From: Ruminococcus sp.
Lineage (GTDB): Bacteria; Bacillota; Clostridia; Oscillospirales; Acutalibacteraceae
Assembly (NCBI GenBank): GCA_022510955.1
Contig: JAFLSM010000015.1
Location: 1-48,003, forward strand
Length of the DNA: 48,003 nt
Direction of reading: 5' to 3'
Numbering within the stretch: the stretch's first letter is position 1; the number at the start of each line of letters is the position of its first letter. Position numbers and translations under genes: made by a program. The notes beneath the pieces were generated by a model, which was not told the origin of the DNA, searched no databases, and worked only from the letters and a program-made list of their open reading frames with translations. Positions 1 through 7,803 of this stretch are shown here, piece after piece.

Positions 1-70
1 TCGAGGACAGGGCACGATGTATGACGCGAAATTTGCCTGAAAGATATCCATTTTTTATTGGTGTTTAGTA
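1..70 (-). mobile_element. Partial MITE (right part cut by window start)
   Basis: These 70 bases are the reverse complement, with few changes, of the left half of the full element at 24219-24374. The visible terminus ends GGTGTTTAGTA at position 70 and is followed by TAA, which fits the 3-bp TNA target duplication seen at the other two copies. No coding capacity. The other end lies outside the window. Confidence 0.8.
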
Positions 71-240
71 TAAGGTTTGTTAGCATATCGTTTTTATTAT
101 ATCAAAGTTTCTATATGTTTTCAAGTTTTTTTGTCCCCTTCCTAAACTTGATATAACATAATATTTTTCTCCCAAAGTTAAAACTTTTGCAGTATGGAAA
201 CAGCATAACTTATAATAGTGATTTATGAATTACTACCTAA

Positions 241-400
241 CAACATAAGTTTGAATTTCGGGATACAGCATAAAAAAAACACAAAAAACTTATGAAGCGA
301 AAGTAAAAAGCAGCCGGTGGGCTGCACCTATCCGAGCAGACAGCACCATATAAAAACGCACTATTGTGCCCGACTGTTTCCGAACTGTTTACTATATAGT
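241..400. repeat. Structured intergenic repeat, copy 1 (candidate ncRNA)
   Basis: This stretch shares spaced blocks with 28514-28645 upstream of recA: AAGTTTRAATTTYGGGATA, then ACTTAYRWAGCG, then TATCCGAGCA. Read on the plus strand it can form a stem CATAAGTTT (244-252) with AAACTTATG (286-294), a hairpin GCAGCC-GGTG-GGCTGC (310-325), and a long-range pair GGATA (261-265) with TATCC (329-333) that would make a pseudoknot. A small GCAC/GTGC hairpin follows at 358-369. The strand is undecided. I do not recognise a known RNA family. It lies beyond the terminator of the minus-strand ATPase gene. Confidence 0.5.
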
Positions 401-404
401 AAAA

Positions 405-430
405 AAGCGGCGAAGTATTACTCCGCCGCA
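405..430 (-). terminator. Rho-independent terminator of the ABC ATPase gene
   Basis: On the minus strand a GCGGCGGAG / CTTCGCCGC hairpin is followed by a run of six T residues, about 25 bases after the stop codon of the ATPase gene. Confidence 0.85.
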
Positions 431-452
431 AAAATAGACTATTAAACTAAAA

Positions 453-1562
453 TCAGTTTGTAATTGTCTGCTCTGTGTCCTTATCAAAGATGTGGAGCTT
501 ATCAAGCTCAAAGCAAATTTTGATATTATCACCAGGATGTGCAGTTGATGTTGGAGCAACACGAGCTGTTACAGGCATGCCTGCAATATTTACATAGAGA
601 TAAATCTCAGCACCCATAAGCTCTGTTACATCAACATTTGCATCAAAGAGACATTCTGACTTCTCAATGTATTCAGGCTCATCATGAACATGCTCAGGAC
701 GAATACCAAATACAACTTCCTTACCAACATAAGCGTCAAGCTTGCCACCTGCTGCCTTGTTTGCAGGAACAGGAATCTTATACTTGTCAAAATCAAGAGT
801 ATAGTTAGAACCGCTCTTATTGAGAGTAGCATTAACAAAGTTCATCTGTGGTGAACCGATAAATCCTGCAACGAACATATTGCAAGGCATATCATAAAGA
901 TGCTGTGGAGTATCAACCTGCTGAATGAAGCCGTCCTTCATAACAACAATTCTTGTACCCATAGTCATAGCCTCTGTCTGGTCATGAGTTACATAGATGA
1001 ATGTTGTACCAAGTCTCTGATAGAGCTTTGAAATCTCTGTACGCATCTGAGCACGGAGCTTTGCGTCAAGGTTTGAAAGTGGTTCGTCAAGTAAGAATAC
1101 CTTTGGATTACGAACGATAGCACGACCAAGAGCAACACGCTGTCTCTGACCACCTGAGAGAGCCTTTGGCTTTCTGTCAAGGTACTGTTCAATACCAAGA
1201 ATACGAGCAGCCTCTTCAACTCTGCGCTTAATCTCTTCCTTTGGTGTCTTTCTGAGTTTAAGACCAAATGCCATATTATCGTAAACTGTCATATGAGGAT
1301 AAAGAGCGTAGTTCTGGAATACCATTGCAATATCTCTGTCCTTAGGAGCAACATCGTTTGCAAGCATATCGCCAATATAGAGTTCGCCCTTTGAAATATC
1401 TTCAAGACCAGCAATCATTCTAAGAGTAGTTGACTTACCGCAACCTGAAGGACCAACGAGGATAATAAATTCCTTATCATCAATTTCAAGGTTAAAGTCA
1501 GTTACCGCAGTAACGCCACCGTCATAAATTTTGTAAACATGTTCAAGTTTTACATTAGCCAT
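453..1562 (-). CDS. ugpC: Sugar ABC transporter ATP-binding protein (UgpC/MsmK/MsmX type)
   Basis: ATPase subunit of CUT1-type carbohydrate importers; it hydrolyses ATP on the inner face of the membrane to drive uptake of oligosaccharides or glycerol-phosphate. The 369-residue product has a Walker A motif GPSGCGKST near residue 40, the signature LSGGQRQRVALGRA, Walker B VFLLDEPLSNLDA, a switch histidine (VTHDQTEAMT), and a C-terminal MalK-like OB/TOBE region with the FGIRPEH motif. The start at MANVKLEHV is chosen because TGGAGG lies 7-8 bases upstream; the open frame continues five codons further. No permease or binding-protein gene is next to it, as with the multi-use MsmX/MsiK ATPases that serve several transporters; that role is inferred. 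The exact substrate cannot be told from sequence. A separate transcript is likely, since it has its own terminator and a 150-bp AT-rich leader. Confidence 0.93.
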   Translation of the reverse strand: MANVKLEHVYKIYDGGVTAVTDFNLEIDDKEFIILVGPSGCGKSTTLRMIAGLEDISKGELYIGDMLANDVAPKDRDIAMVFQNYALYPHMTVYDNMAFGLKLRKTPKEEIKRRVEEAARILGIEQYLDRKPKALSGGQRQRVALGRAIVRNPKVFLLDEPLSNLDAKLRAQMRTEISKLYQRLGTTFIYVTHDQTEAMTMGTRIVVMKDGFIQQVDTPQHLYDMPCNMFVAGFIGSPQMNFVNATLNKSGSNYTLDFDKYKIPVPANKAAGGKLDAYVGKEVVFGIRPEHVHDEPEYIEKSECLFDANVDVTELMGAEIYLYVNIAGMPVTARVAPTSTAHPGDNIKICFELDKLHIFDKDTEQTITN

Positions 1563-1714
1563 TATATAAACCTCCAATAATCCAATAAAGTTATAATGCT
1601 TTATTACATAAATATCTTATCACTTTAAGCAAAATTTTACTATACAGATTTTAACTAAACTTTCTATTAATATTTTATTTAAATATTACACATGTTAAAA
1701 AACGACACCTGTTT
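1563..1714 (-). promoter_or_regulatory. AT-rich leader of the ATPase gene
   Basis: This 150-bp gap separates the pseudouridine synthase stop from the ATPase start. It holds the strong ribosome binding site TTGGAGG at about 1570-1576 and AT-rich DNA likely to contain the promoter, but no single -35/-10 pair stands out. A weak ACAC/GTGT hairpin followed by six T residues (minus strand, about 1694-1719) may end the upstream operon. Confidence 0.4.
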
Positions 1715-2434
1715 TTAGTGTAATTTGCCAACAAAAATTAGCATTTTATCTGAATTTGATAACAATTTACAACAACCTCTATGCAAATTGCCATCCAAAT
1801 ATAAATTACCTATAGAAATTCGTTCAAGATGCACAACATTTAATCCACAAGATATAAACATCTTTTTAACTTGATGAAATTTACCTTCACAAATTGTAAC
1901 AAGTCCTGCTTTTTTGTCGTTATTATATATCTCAAGACTTGCAGGCAGACATTTAGTGCCGTCAGCAAATACTATTCCCTCTTCAAACTTCTTTATAGTT
2001 TCTTCTGTTATTTCTCCGTCAAGCTGTGCAATGTACTGCTTGTCCACATGCTTTTTCGGCGAAAGCATTTTATGTGCAAAATCGCCGTCATCGGTAATAA
2101 TTAAAAGTCCCTCGGTATCTTTATCAAGCCTTCCGGCAGGAAACAATCCCTTGCGTTTGTACTCATCGGGCAAAATATCAATTACCGTTTTATCATGATT
2201 GTCATTGCTTGCAGACACAACACCCGCAGGCTTGTTCATCATTATATAAATGTGTTTACTGTAATTCAGCACTTTACCGAGCACAGCAATTTCGTCATTA
2301 TCAGCGTCCGCCTTTACCTCAGGCTTGCGGATTATCTCACCGTTTACGGTAACTTCGCCTGATTTTATGCGTTTTTGAACTTCCCGACGACTGCCAATGC
2401 CTTGTGAAACAAGAATTTTATCAAGTCTTTCCAT
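1715..2434 (-). CDS. rsuA: 16S rRNA pseudouridine synthase, RsuA family
   Basis: Converts a specific uridine in 16S rRNA (U516 in the E. coli enzyme) to pseudouridine. The 239-residue protein has an N-terminal S4 RNA-binding domain (MERLDKILVSQGIGSRREVQ, residues 1-60), then the catalytic domain with MNKPAGVVSA and the active-site motif GRLDKDTEGLL, whose Asp is the nucleophile, and a late KFHQVKKMF motif typical of RsuA/RluB/RluE/RluF. Length matches the family. RluB, which acts on 23S rRNA, is the main alternative, but the compact size and lack of a long basic tail favour RsuA. The start is one base beyond the stop of the DUF4830 gene, so the two are translationally linked in one operon with the HAD and thioesterase genes. 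Confidence 0.88.
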   Translation of the reverse strand: MERLDKILVSQGIGSRREVQKRIKSGEVTVNGEIIRKPEVKADADNDEIAVLGKVLNYSKHIYIMMNKPAGVVSASNDNHDKTVIDILPDEYKRKGLFPAGRLDKDTEGLLIITDDGDFAHKMLSPKKHVDKQYIAQLDGEITEETIKKFEEGIVFADGTKCLPASLEIYNNDKKAGLVTICEGKFHQVKKMFISCGLNVVHLERISIGNLYLDGNLHRGCCKLLSNSDKMLIFVGKLH

Positions 2435-2435
2435 A

Positions 2436-2909
2436 TCAAATCAGGGATTTGTTTACATCCCCATACTCTCCATTTGTTAAGTGTGCGCCGATTACTCTGC
2501 CGTTTATGGTGAGAATTACGGCGTATTTTTCATCTGAATTGTTAAGCTCATATGTAATCTTTTGAGCGTCCCGCCCCTTATATTTTTCAAGGTCAAGTCC
2601 GATTTTCTTTTGCAGTTCATTGTATTCTTCATAAGTTTCGTTAAACTCACTTGGAATTGTCACAGTTTCACATTCTCGGCTTTCAGAAATTACATCAAAA
2701 CCAAAATGCTTTAAAAATCCAATTTCTCCGCCGACAGTCTGGGCAACAAGCGAGTACTTTCCTAACTCGTCGCAGGTAGCACTGTCATTTGGTGCGGCAT
2801 TGCCTGACGCTGTCAAAATTAATATCATAAACAACAAAACTGCTGCTATAATTGAGATTACGATTGAAATTATATGCTTTTTTCCTATCTTTAATTTTAA
2901 AACAAACAT
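2436..2909 (-). CDS. DUF4830 domain membrane-anchored protein
   Basis: Function unknown. The 157-residue product starts with a short basic segment and one membrane helix (about residues 12-34, rich in Ile, Leu and Ala), then an extracellular domain. The domain carries FLKHFGFDVISE..CETVTIPSEFNETYEEYNELQKKIGLDLEKYKG, which I recognise as the DUF4830 pattern common in Clostridia; this is from memory of the family. The start at MFVLKLK is favoured by GGAG eight bases upstream; the frame is open seven codons further. It sits between a HAD phosphatase and RsuA in a tight minus-strand cluster, but nothing in the context gives a role. No lipobox is visible. Confidence 0.75.
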   Translation of the reverse strand: MFVLKLKIGKKHIISIVISIIAAVLLFMILILTASGNAAPNDSATCDELGKYSLVAQTVGGEIGFLKHFGFDVISESRECETVTIPSEFNETYEEYNELQKKIGLDLEKYKGRDAQKITYELNNSDEKYAVILTINGRVIGAHLTNGEYGDVNKSLI

Positions 2910-2970
2910 CAATAACACTCCGTCACACAATAATATTAATAAATATTATGCGACAGAATATAAAATAATA

Positions 2971-3633
2971 CTATTGACCTAAAAGCTCATAAAGTTCGGA
3001 TGTGTCAGATGCAAAAGTGACTGCACCCTCATCAATCATTGATTGATTTGTGCCGTATCCGTATTCAACGCCCACAAAGTCAACTCCGCAAACTTTTGCT
3101 CCCTTGGCATCAAAATAGGTGTCGCCTATCATTACGATTTCGGCACGGTTTTCATCCAAATCACCGCCAAGAGCATTGACAGCATAGGGAATTAAGTCCT
3201 TTTTGTCCTTTCGGCTACCGTCAAGAGTTGAACCGCAAACAGCATCAAAATATTCTCTTACACCGAGCAATTCAACAATTTCCTCGGCAAATTTTTCGTA
3301 CTTTGATGAGCAAACAGCAATTTTTCCACCGCTTTTTTTCAGCTTTTTAAGAACCTCATCAATGCCCGCATACAGCTTGTTTCTGTATTTTCCCTTTGTG
3401 TTATAGTATTCACGGTAATATTCAACACCTACATGCGCCTCTTCATCTGAAAAACAACAGACATTTTTAAAGGTATCTATAAGCGGCGGACCAATATAGA
3501 GAGTGTAGTCATCAAGATTCGGCAGAGGCTTGTTAAGCCTTAGAATTGCCTTTTCGAGTGACTCCCGTATGCCGATTGCACTCTCACTTATCGTACCGTC
3601 AAGGTCAAATAAAAAATACTTATACTTCATCAA
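2971..3633 (-). CDS. HAD-superfamily phosphatase (Gph/PpaX-like)
   Basis: Cytosolic hydrolase, likely acting on a small phosphomonoester. The 220-residue protein has motif I DLDGT at residues 10-14 (Asp nucleophile DxD), motif II as CSSK, a conserved Lys (SRKDKKDLI) and motif IV VMIGDTYFDAKGAK. The alpha-helical cap between motifs I and II contains GPPL, seen in phosphoglycolate phosphatase-like members. The substrate is unknown; phosphoglycolate and pyrophosphate are candidates from the family. Its start overlaps the end of the thioesterase gene by 14 bases, so both are co-transcribed. Two Met codons are adjacent at the start; either could be used. Confidence 0.85.
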   Translation of the reverse strand: MMKYKYFLFDLDGTISESAIGIRESLEKAILRLNKPLPNLDDYTLYIGPPLIDTFKNVCCFSDEEAHVGVEYYREYYNTKGKYRNKLYAGIDEVLKKLKKSGGKIAVCSSKYEKFAEEIVELLGVREYFDAVCGSTLDGSRKDKKDLIPYAVNALGGDLDENRAEIVMIGDTYFDAKGAKVCGVDFVGVEYGYGTNQSMIDEGAVTFASDTSELYELLGQ

Positions 3634-4009
3634 ATTTACCGTCCGCTTTCATCTGGAATTTTTCTGATTTTACGCTGACTCTTGTATGAGTTCCCCGTGC
3701 AATTTCGCCTTTTTTATCTTGAGCAACAACTTCAAATTTAAAGTTTCTGCCGTCTGTTTCAATTAATTTTGCTGTGGCTGTGACCTCAGCACCAAGGGGC
3801 GTAGGACTTGTATGCTCAATAGAAATCATTACGCCAACGGTTGTAAGCTCGTCATTTGTAAGTTCAGCTTGTGCAAGCTCAGCAGCAACATTTTCCATCA
3901 ATGCAACCACCGCAGGAGTTGCCAAAACCATCAGACTGCCACTGCCCATTGCAACAGCGAGGTGCTCTTCATCTACTTTTATTGTTTTTGACAAGATTTT
4001 TTCTGACAT
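3620..4009 (-). CDS. Hotdog-fold thioesterase, FlK-like
   Basis: A 129-residue single hotdog domain. The segments MGSGSLMVLATPAVVALMENVA and VGVMISIEHTSPTPLGAEVTATAKL match the family of fluoroacetyl-CoA thioesterase FlK and its many uncharacterised bacterial relatives. These relatives probably hydrolyse small acyl-CoA esters; real specificity here is unknown. The ribosome binding site AAAAGAGGTT precedes the ATG. It is the first gene of a minus-strand operon with the HAD phosphatase, DUF4830 protein and RsuA, and is divergent from ychF with 123 bp between the starts. It lacks the DNA-binding N-terminus of FapR, so it is not the fatty-acid repressor. Confidence 0.8.
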   Translation of the reverse strand: MSEKILSKTIKVDEEHLAVAMGSGSLMVLATPAVVALMENVAAELAQAELTNDELTTVGVMISIEHTSPTPLGAEVTATAKLIETDGRNFKFEVVAQDKKGEIARGTHTRVSVKSEKFQMKADGKFDEV

Positions 4010-4132
4010 AATAACCTCTTTTCTGTTGTGAAAAAAATAAATTTATGCTATAATTTGGTGTATATGATTATTTTACTATATTATTAAAAATTAGGCAAGT
4101 GATTGCCTGATTTGTTTGAGGAGAAATTCATA

Positions 4133-5227
4133 ATGAAATTAGGTATCGTAGGTTTGCCGAATGTCGGCAAAAGTACACTTTTTAACGCAATTACAAATGC
4201 AGGTGCACAGAGTGCAAACTATCCGTTCTGCACTATCGAACCGAATGTCGGAGTTGTTGCTGTTCCTGACAAAAGGCTTGATGTTCTTGCCGAAATGTAT
4301 GACCCTGATAAATATACTCCTGCATCAATCGAATTTGTTGACATTGCGGGTCTTGTTAAGGGTGCATCAAAAGGCGAGGGTCTCGGCAACAAGTTTCTTT
4401 CCAATATTCGTGAATGTGATGCGATTGTTCATGTTGTAAGATGCTTTGAAAATGACGATATTATTCATGTTGAGGGCAATATTAATCCTGCCCGTGACAT
4501 TGAAACAATCAACCTTGAGCTGATTTTGTCAGACATTGAGATGATGGAAAGAAAAATCGACAGAACAAAGAAGATGCTCAAAGGCGACAAAAAATATCAG
4601 AAGGACATTGACTTTTATGAAAGAGTTTTAAAGGCTCTTGAAGAAAGTAAGCCTGCCAGAAGCGTTGAATGTGACGACGACGAAAAGGCACTGCTTTCCG
4701 AAGTTGCACTACTTACAAGCAAGCCTGTAATCTATGCCGCAAATATGAGCGAGGATGACTTTGCAAACGGCATTGACAGCAACGTGGGCTACAAGGCAGT
4801 TCAGAAGATTGCAGCTGATGAAAATGCAGGCGTGTTGCCGATTTGTGCACAGATTGAAGAAGAAATTGTTGAAATGGACAAGGAAGAAAAGGAAATGTTC
4901 CTTGCCGATATGGGACTTAATGAAAGCGGTCTTGACAGACTGATTAAGGAGTGCTATGCATTACTCGGACTTATCAGCTACCTGACAGCAGGCAAGCAGG
5001 AGGTGCGTGCGTGGACTATTACAAACGGAACAAAAGCACCGCAGGCGGCAGGAAAAATTCACACAGATTTTGAGCGTGGATTTATCAGAGCAGAGGTTAT
5101 TGCATATGATGACCTTATCGAGTGTGGCAGTATGACAGCGGCTAAGGAAAAGGGTCTTGTTAGAAGTGAAGGCAAGGAATATGTAATGAAAGACGGCGAT
5201 GTAGTGCTGTTCAGATTTAATGTGTAA
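4133..5227 (+). CDS. ychF: Ribosome-binding ATPase/GTPase YchF (OBG family)
   Basis: Conserved P-loop NTPase, ATP-preferring in the E. coli and human homologues, that binds ribosomes and is linked to stress responses. The 364-residue protein has G1 GLPNVGKST, G3 DIAGLVKGAS, a coiled-coil insertion around residues 130-190, a variant G4 (YAANMSEDD) in place of NKxD as expected for YchF, and a C-terminal TGS domain (VRAWTITNGTKAPQAAGKIHTDFERGFIRAEV). The start is set by GAGGAGAAA upstream of ATGAAATTAGG; an open extension of ten codons upstream has no good ribosome binding site. Monocistronic: a hairpin follows at 5251-5286. Confidence 0.96.
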   Translation: MKLGIVGLPNVGKSTLFNAITNAGAQSANYPFCTIEPNVGVVAVPDKRLDVLAEMYDPDKYTPASIEFVDIAGLVKGASKGEGLGNKFLSNIRECDAIVHVVRCFENDDIIHVEGNINPARDIETINLELILSDIEMMERKIDRTKKMLKGDKKYQKDIDFYERVLKALEESKPARSVECDDDEKALLSEVALLTSKPVIYAANMSEDDFANGIDSNVGYKAVQKIAADENAGVLPICAQIEEEIVEMDKEEKEMFLADMGLNESGLDRLIKECYALLGLISYLTAGKQEVRAWTITNGTKAPQAAGKIHTDFERGFIRAEVIAYDDLIECGSMTAAKEKGLVRSEGKEYVMKDGDVVLFRFNV

Positions 5228-5250
5228 TAAAATTTAATATATAAAATCAA

Positions 5251-5286
5251 GGGGCATCCGCATAAATTGTATTTTGCGGATGCTCC
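5251..5286. terminator. Hairpin between ychF and the small membrane protein
   Basis: GGGGCATCCGC and GCGGATGCTCC form an 11-bp stem with an A/T loop. It lies 23 bases after the ychF stop and touches the stop codon of the convergent minus-strand gene, so it may end both transcripts. The T-tract is weak on the plus strand; on the minus strand the downstream bases are AT-rich. Confidence 0.65.
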
Positions 5287-5618
5287 TATAATACATCTAT
5301 CGGATTATAAAATTCTGTTTGCACCAAAGAATTATTTGATGAGATCGGCGTACTATTATTTTTTGAATTAAGCCAAAAGCCGCCAACAACAAGCAAAATA
5401 ATACCTAATACTATTCCTATAACACCTAAAATAACAAAGGTAGAACCCGGATTGCGTGTACCGCTTGAAAAGAAACTTTCAAATTGTCTTTCGTAGCTGT
5501 TGTTTTCAGAATTGCCATACAGCATGCTTATGATACCGACAATAATAAAGATAATGCCAAATACGATGGCTGTAACACCTTTTGTGTCGTCCCTATAATC
5601 ATTTTCTGGTGTATGCAT
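5286..5618 (-). CDS. Small two-helix membrane protein of unknown function
   Basis: A 110-residue protein with two predicted membrane helices (about residues 15-33, GVTAIVFGIIFIIVGIISM, and 58-84, STFVILGVIGIVLGIILLVV), a polar loop with Ser, Asn and Tyr between them, and a polar Asn/Ser-rich C-terminus. I do not recognise a family. Its start region contains AAAGGA about 12 bases upstream. It is divergent from the XRE regulator at 5713 and a 51-bp palindrome lies between the two starts, so repression by that regulator is a reasonable inference. Confidence 0.65.
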   Translation of the reverse strand: MHTPENDYRDDTKGVTAIVFGIIFIIVGIISMLYGNSENNSYERQFESFFSSGTRNPGSTFVILGVIGIVLGIILLVVGGFWLNSKNNSTPISSNNSLVQTEFYNPIDVL

Positions 5619-5639
5619 ATTATACCAAATCCTTTCACC

Positions 5640-5690
5640 TACTTTATTAGTATTATTATACTTAATAGGTATAATAATACTAATAAAGTA
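5640..5690. promoter_or_regulatory. 51-bp perfect inverted repeat in the divergent promoter region
   Basis: Two 22-base arms (left arm begins TACTTTATTAGTATTATT) are exact reverse complements around a 7-base centre TTAATAG. The arms hold TATAAT-like hexamers on both strands. The site lies between the divergent membrane-protein and XRE genes, the usual place for a regulator's own operator. It may also act as a cruciform. Confidence 0.75.
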
Positions 5691-5712
5691 TAATTATAAG
5701 TGAGCTGTAATT

Positions 5713-6039
5713 ATGAGAAGAATTAAGGAACTGCGAAAAGAAAAAGACATTAGCCAAATTTCATTATCAATGAAAATTAATGTTTCTCAGAAAATGGTAA
5801 GTGCATATGAAAACGGAAAAAATGAACCAAGCATAGCTACCCTAATTCAGCTTGCAGATATTTTTGGAACATCCGTTGACTATCTTGTTGAATACACAGA
5901 CATTCGTCAACCGATTGACAAAATAGCTCAAACTCAATTAAACGATATTGAATGCGATTTGCTCAATGAATTTCGTTCCCTTTCCAAAGAAAAGCAAAGC
6001 ATTGCTCTTGGAATTATTCTCGGACTGAAGCACCGTTAA
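5713..6039 (+). CDS. XRE-family transcriptional regulator
   Basis: A 108-residue DNA-binding protein. Residues 4-60 form a Cro/C1-type helix-turn-helix (IKELRKEKDISQISLSMKIN, then VSQKMVSAYENGKNEPSIATLIQLADIFGTSVDYLV). The C-terminus, about residues 75-108, has LNDIECDLLNEFRSLSKEKQSIALGIILGL, a short helical dimerisation segment seen in many Clostridia regulators of this kind. The ribosome binding site is poor (GTGAG). It is similar in size and layout to the second regulator at 38002, and both are divergent from a gene for an exported or membrane protein. Likely local regulator of the 5286 gene and of itself. Confidence 0.85.
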   Translation: MRRIKELRKEKDISQISLSMKINVSQKMVSAYENGKNEPSIATLIQLADIFGTSVDYLVEYTDIRQPIDKIAQTQLNDIECDLLNEFRSLSKEKQSIALGIILGLKHR

Positions 6040-6059
6040 AAGCATACAAAGGTAAAAAC

Positions 6060-6090
6060 AAAAAGCTATCTCATTTGAGATAGCTTTTTA
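6060..6090. terminator. Bidirectional terminator between xre and accA
   Basis: AAAAAGCTATCTCA and TGAGATAGCTTTTT form a perfect hairpin with A and T tracts on either side, so it works on both strands. It separates the plus-strand regulator from the convergent fatty-acid operon. Confidence 0.92.
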
Positions 6091-6111
6091 ACATATTATT
6101 TATTTTCTATT

Positions 6112-6897
6112 TTATTCAGGTCTGCCGATTTTACGGAAACGCTCGTATCGAGCTGACATAAGTTCTTCAACGGACAACGCCGAATTTTTTTCAAATGTAC
6201 GGCTTATGAGCCTTTTTAGGCTTTCAAAAATCGCCTTGTCGTCGTCTGTTTTAGGCTGACGAATAATACGCTCAATTACGCCGAGTTTAAACAAGTCCTG
6301 TGCAGTAAGCTTGAGTGCCTCTGCTGCCTCAGGTGCTTTGGTGCTATCCTTCCAAAGAATTGATGCACAACCTTCGGGAGATATTACGGAATAAACGGAA
6401 TTTTCCATCATCCACACCTCGTCAGCAACTGCAAGTGCAAGTGCACCGCCGCTTCCGCCTTCACCGATAACAATAGAGAGAATCGGAGTTTTAAGCGTCA
6501 TCATTTCCATAAGATTTTCAGCAATAGCCTGACCCTGTCCACGCTCCTCAGCACCAATACCGGGATATGCACCGCTTGTATCAACAAAGCAAAGTACAGG
6601 TCGATTAAACTTTTCAGCCTGTTTCATAAGACGGAGTGCCTTGCGATAACCCTCAGGCTGAGCCTGACCAAAGTTGCGTTCCATACGCTCCTTGGTGTTT
6701 CTGCCCTTCTCAAGACCGATAACTGTTATAGGAGTATCGTAAAGCATTGCAACTCCTGCAACGATTGCCTTATCGTCGGAATATCGTCTGTCGCCGTGAA
6801 GCTCAATAAAGCTGTCGCCAAACATATTGGCAATATAGTCAACAGAGGTAAGTTTATCGGCAGCTCTTGCTGCTATAACTTTATCATATGCTGCCAT
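6112..6897 (-). CDS. accA: Acetyl-CoA carboxylase carboxyltransferase subunit alpha
   Basis: With AccD it moves the carboxyl group from carboxybiotin to acetyl-CoA, giving malonyl-CoA. The 261-residue protein is the short Firmicutes form. It has the crotonase-like carboxyltransferase core with [23 protein letters not shown] near the N-terminus, [42 protein letters not shown] and [16 protein letters not shown], which form the acyl-CoA site. E. coli AccA is longer at its N-terminus; this compact form begins [15 protein letters not shown]. It is the last gene of the operon, overlaps accD by one base, and is followed by the terminator at 6060-6090. Confidence 0.96.
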   Translation of the reverse strand: MAAYDKVIAARAADKLTSVDYIANMFGDSFIELHGDRRYSDDKAIVAGVAMLYDTPITVIGLEKGRNTKERMERNFGQAQPEGYRKALRLMKQAEKFNRPVLCFVDTSGAYPGIGAEERGQGQAIAENLMEMMTLKTPILSIVIGEGGSGGALALAVADEVWMMENSVYSVISPEGCASILWKDSTKAPEAAEALKLTAQDLFKLGVIERIIRQPKTDDDKAIFESLKRLISRTFEKNSALSVEELMSARYERFRKIGRPE

Positions 6898-7760
6898 TAC
6901 TCTGCCTCCTTACCATATCCGTGAATTTTTAAAAGCTTTACGATTGTATTTTTAAGGTTACTTCTGCTGACAACAGCATCAACAAAACCCTTTTGAAGTA
7001 AAAATTCTGCCCTCTGGAAGTCTTTTGGCAGTTTCTGGCGGATAGTCTGCTCAATTACTCGCTGACCAGCAAAACCGATTAAACTTTCTGGTTCTGCAAT
7101 GATTATGTCGCCGTCCATTGCAAATGATGCAGTTACACCGCCTGTTGTAGGGTCGGTAAGGACTGTAATGTACAAAAGTCCTGCGTCACTGTGACGCTTT
7201 GCCGCACCCGAGGTTTTTGCCATTTGCATTAAAGACAATATGCCCTCCTGCATTCTGGCACCGCCCGAAATAGTGCAGATGATAATCGGGAGTTTATTTT
7301 CTGTGGCATATTCAAAGGCACGAGTAATTTTTTCGCCTGTAATCGTACCCATTGAGCCAATCATAAAATCTGAGTCCATAACGCAAAGCTCTGCATCAAT
7401 GCCGCCGATTTTACATTCTCCGCATATTACAGATTCTTTGCTGCCGCTTTTTCTTGCTTTTTCAAGCTTTTCTTCATATCCCGGAAAATCGAGGATATTT
7501 GTGCTTATAAGGTCTGAATCCTGCTCCAAAAAGGTATCTGTATCCACAAGCATTTCAACACGCTGTCTACCATTCATTCTGAAATGATGATTACATTTTG
7601 TGCAGACATGAAGATTTTCCTCCATATCGGTTGTAAGAAGCATTGTGTTACACTTAGGGCACTTAATCCACATTTCTTCCGGAATAAACGGAGTATTCTG
7701 TTGCTCATCAGGGAGCGACTCAAGCTCGTTTTTAGGCTTTCTAAACGAAAATAAATCCAT
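6897..7760 (-). CDS. accD: Acetyl-CoA carboxylase carboxyltransferase subunit beta
   Basis: Partner of AccA in the carboxyltransferase. The 287-residue protein has a C4 zinc ribbon at about residues 34-56 (CPKCNTML ... CTKCNHHF), which in homologues binds DNA or mRNA, then the carboxyltransferase fold with [38 protein letters not shown] and [17 protein letters not shown]. Length matches the family. The stop overlaps the start of accA, and 43 bases separate it from accC, so the three are translated from one message. Confidence 0.96.
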   Translation of the reverse strand: MDLFSFRKPKNELESLPDEQQNTPFIPEEMWIKCPKCNTMLLTTDMEENLHVCTKCNHHFRMNGRQRVEMLVDTDTFLEQDSDLISTNILDFPGYEEKLEKARKSGSKESVICGECKIGGIDAELCVMDSDFMIGSMGTITGEKITRAFEYATENKLPIIICTISGGARMQEGILSLMQMAKTSGAAKRHSDAGLLYITVLTDPTTGGVTASFAMDGDIIIAEPESLIGFAGQRVIEQTIRQKLPKDFQRAEFLLQKGFVDAVVSRSNLKNTIVKLLKIHGYGKEAE

Positions 7761-7803
7761 ATCAGTTCCTCATCTTTTAAGAAAAATACTGTATCACCAA
7801 AAA

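Noticed and set aside
237..431. Open frame of 64 codons on the minus strand
   Set aside because: It covers the structured repeat and the terminator hairpin, has no ribosome binding site and codes for no recognisable protein.
3620..4009. FapR repressor
   Set aside because: Has only the hotdog domain; the helix-turn-helix part is missing and motifs fit FlK-like thioesterases.
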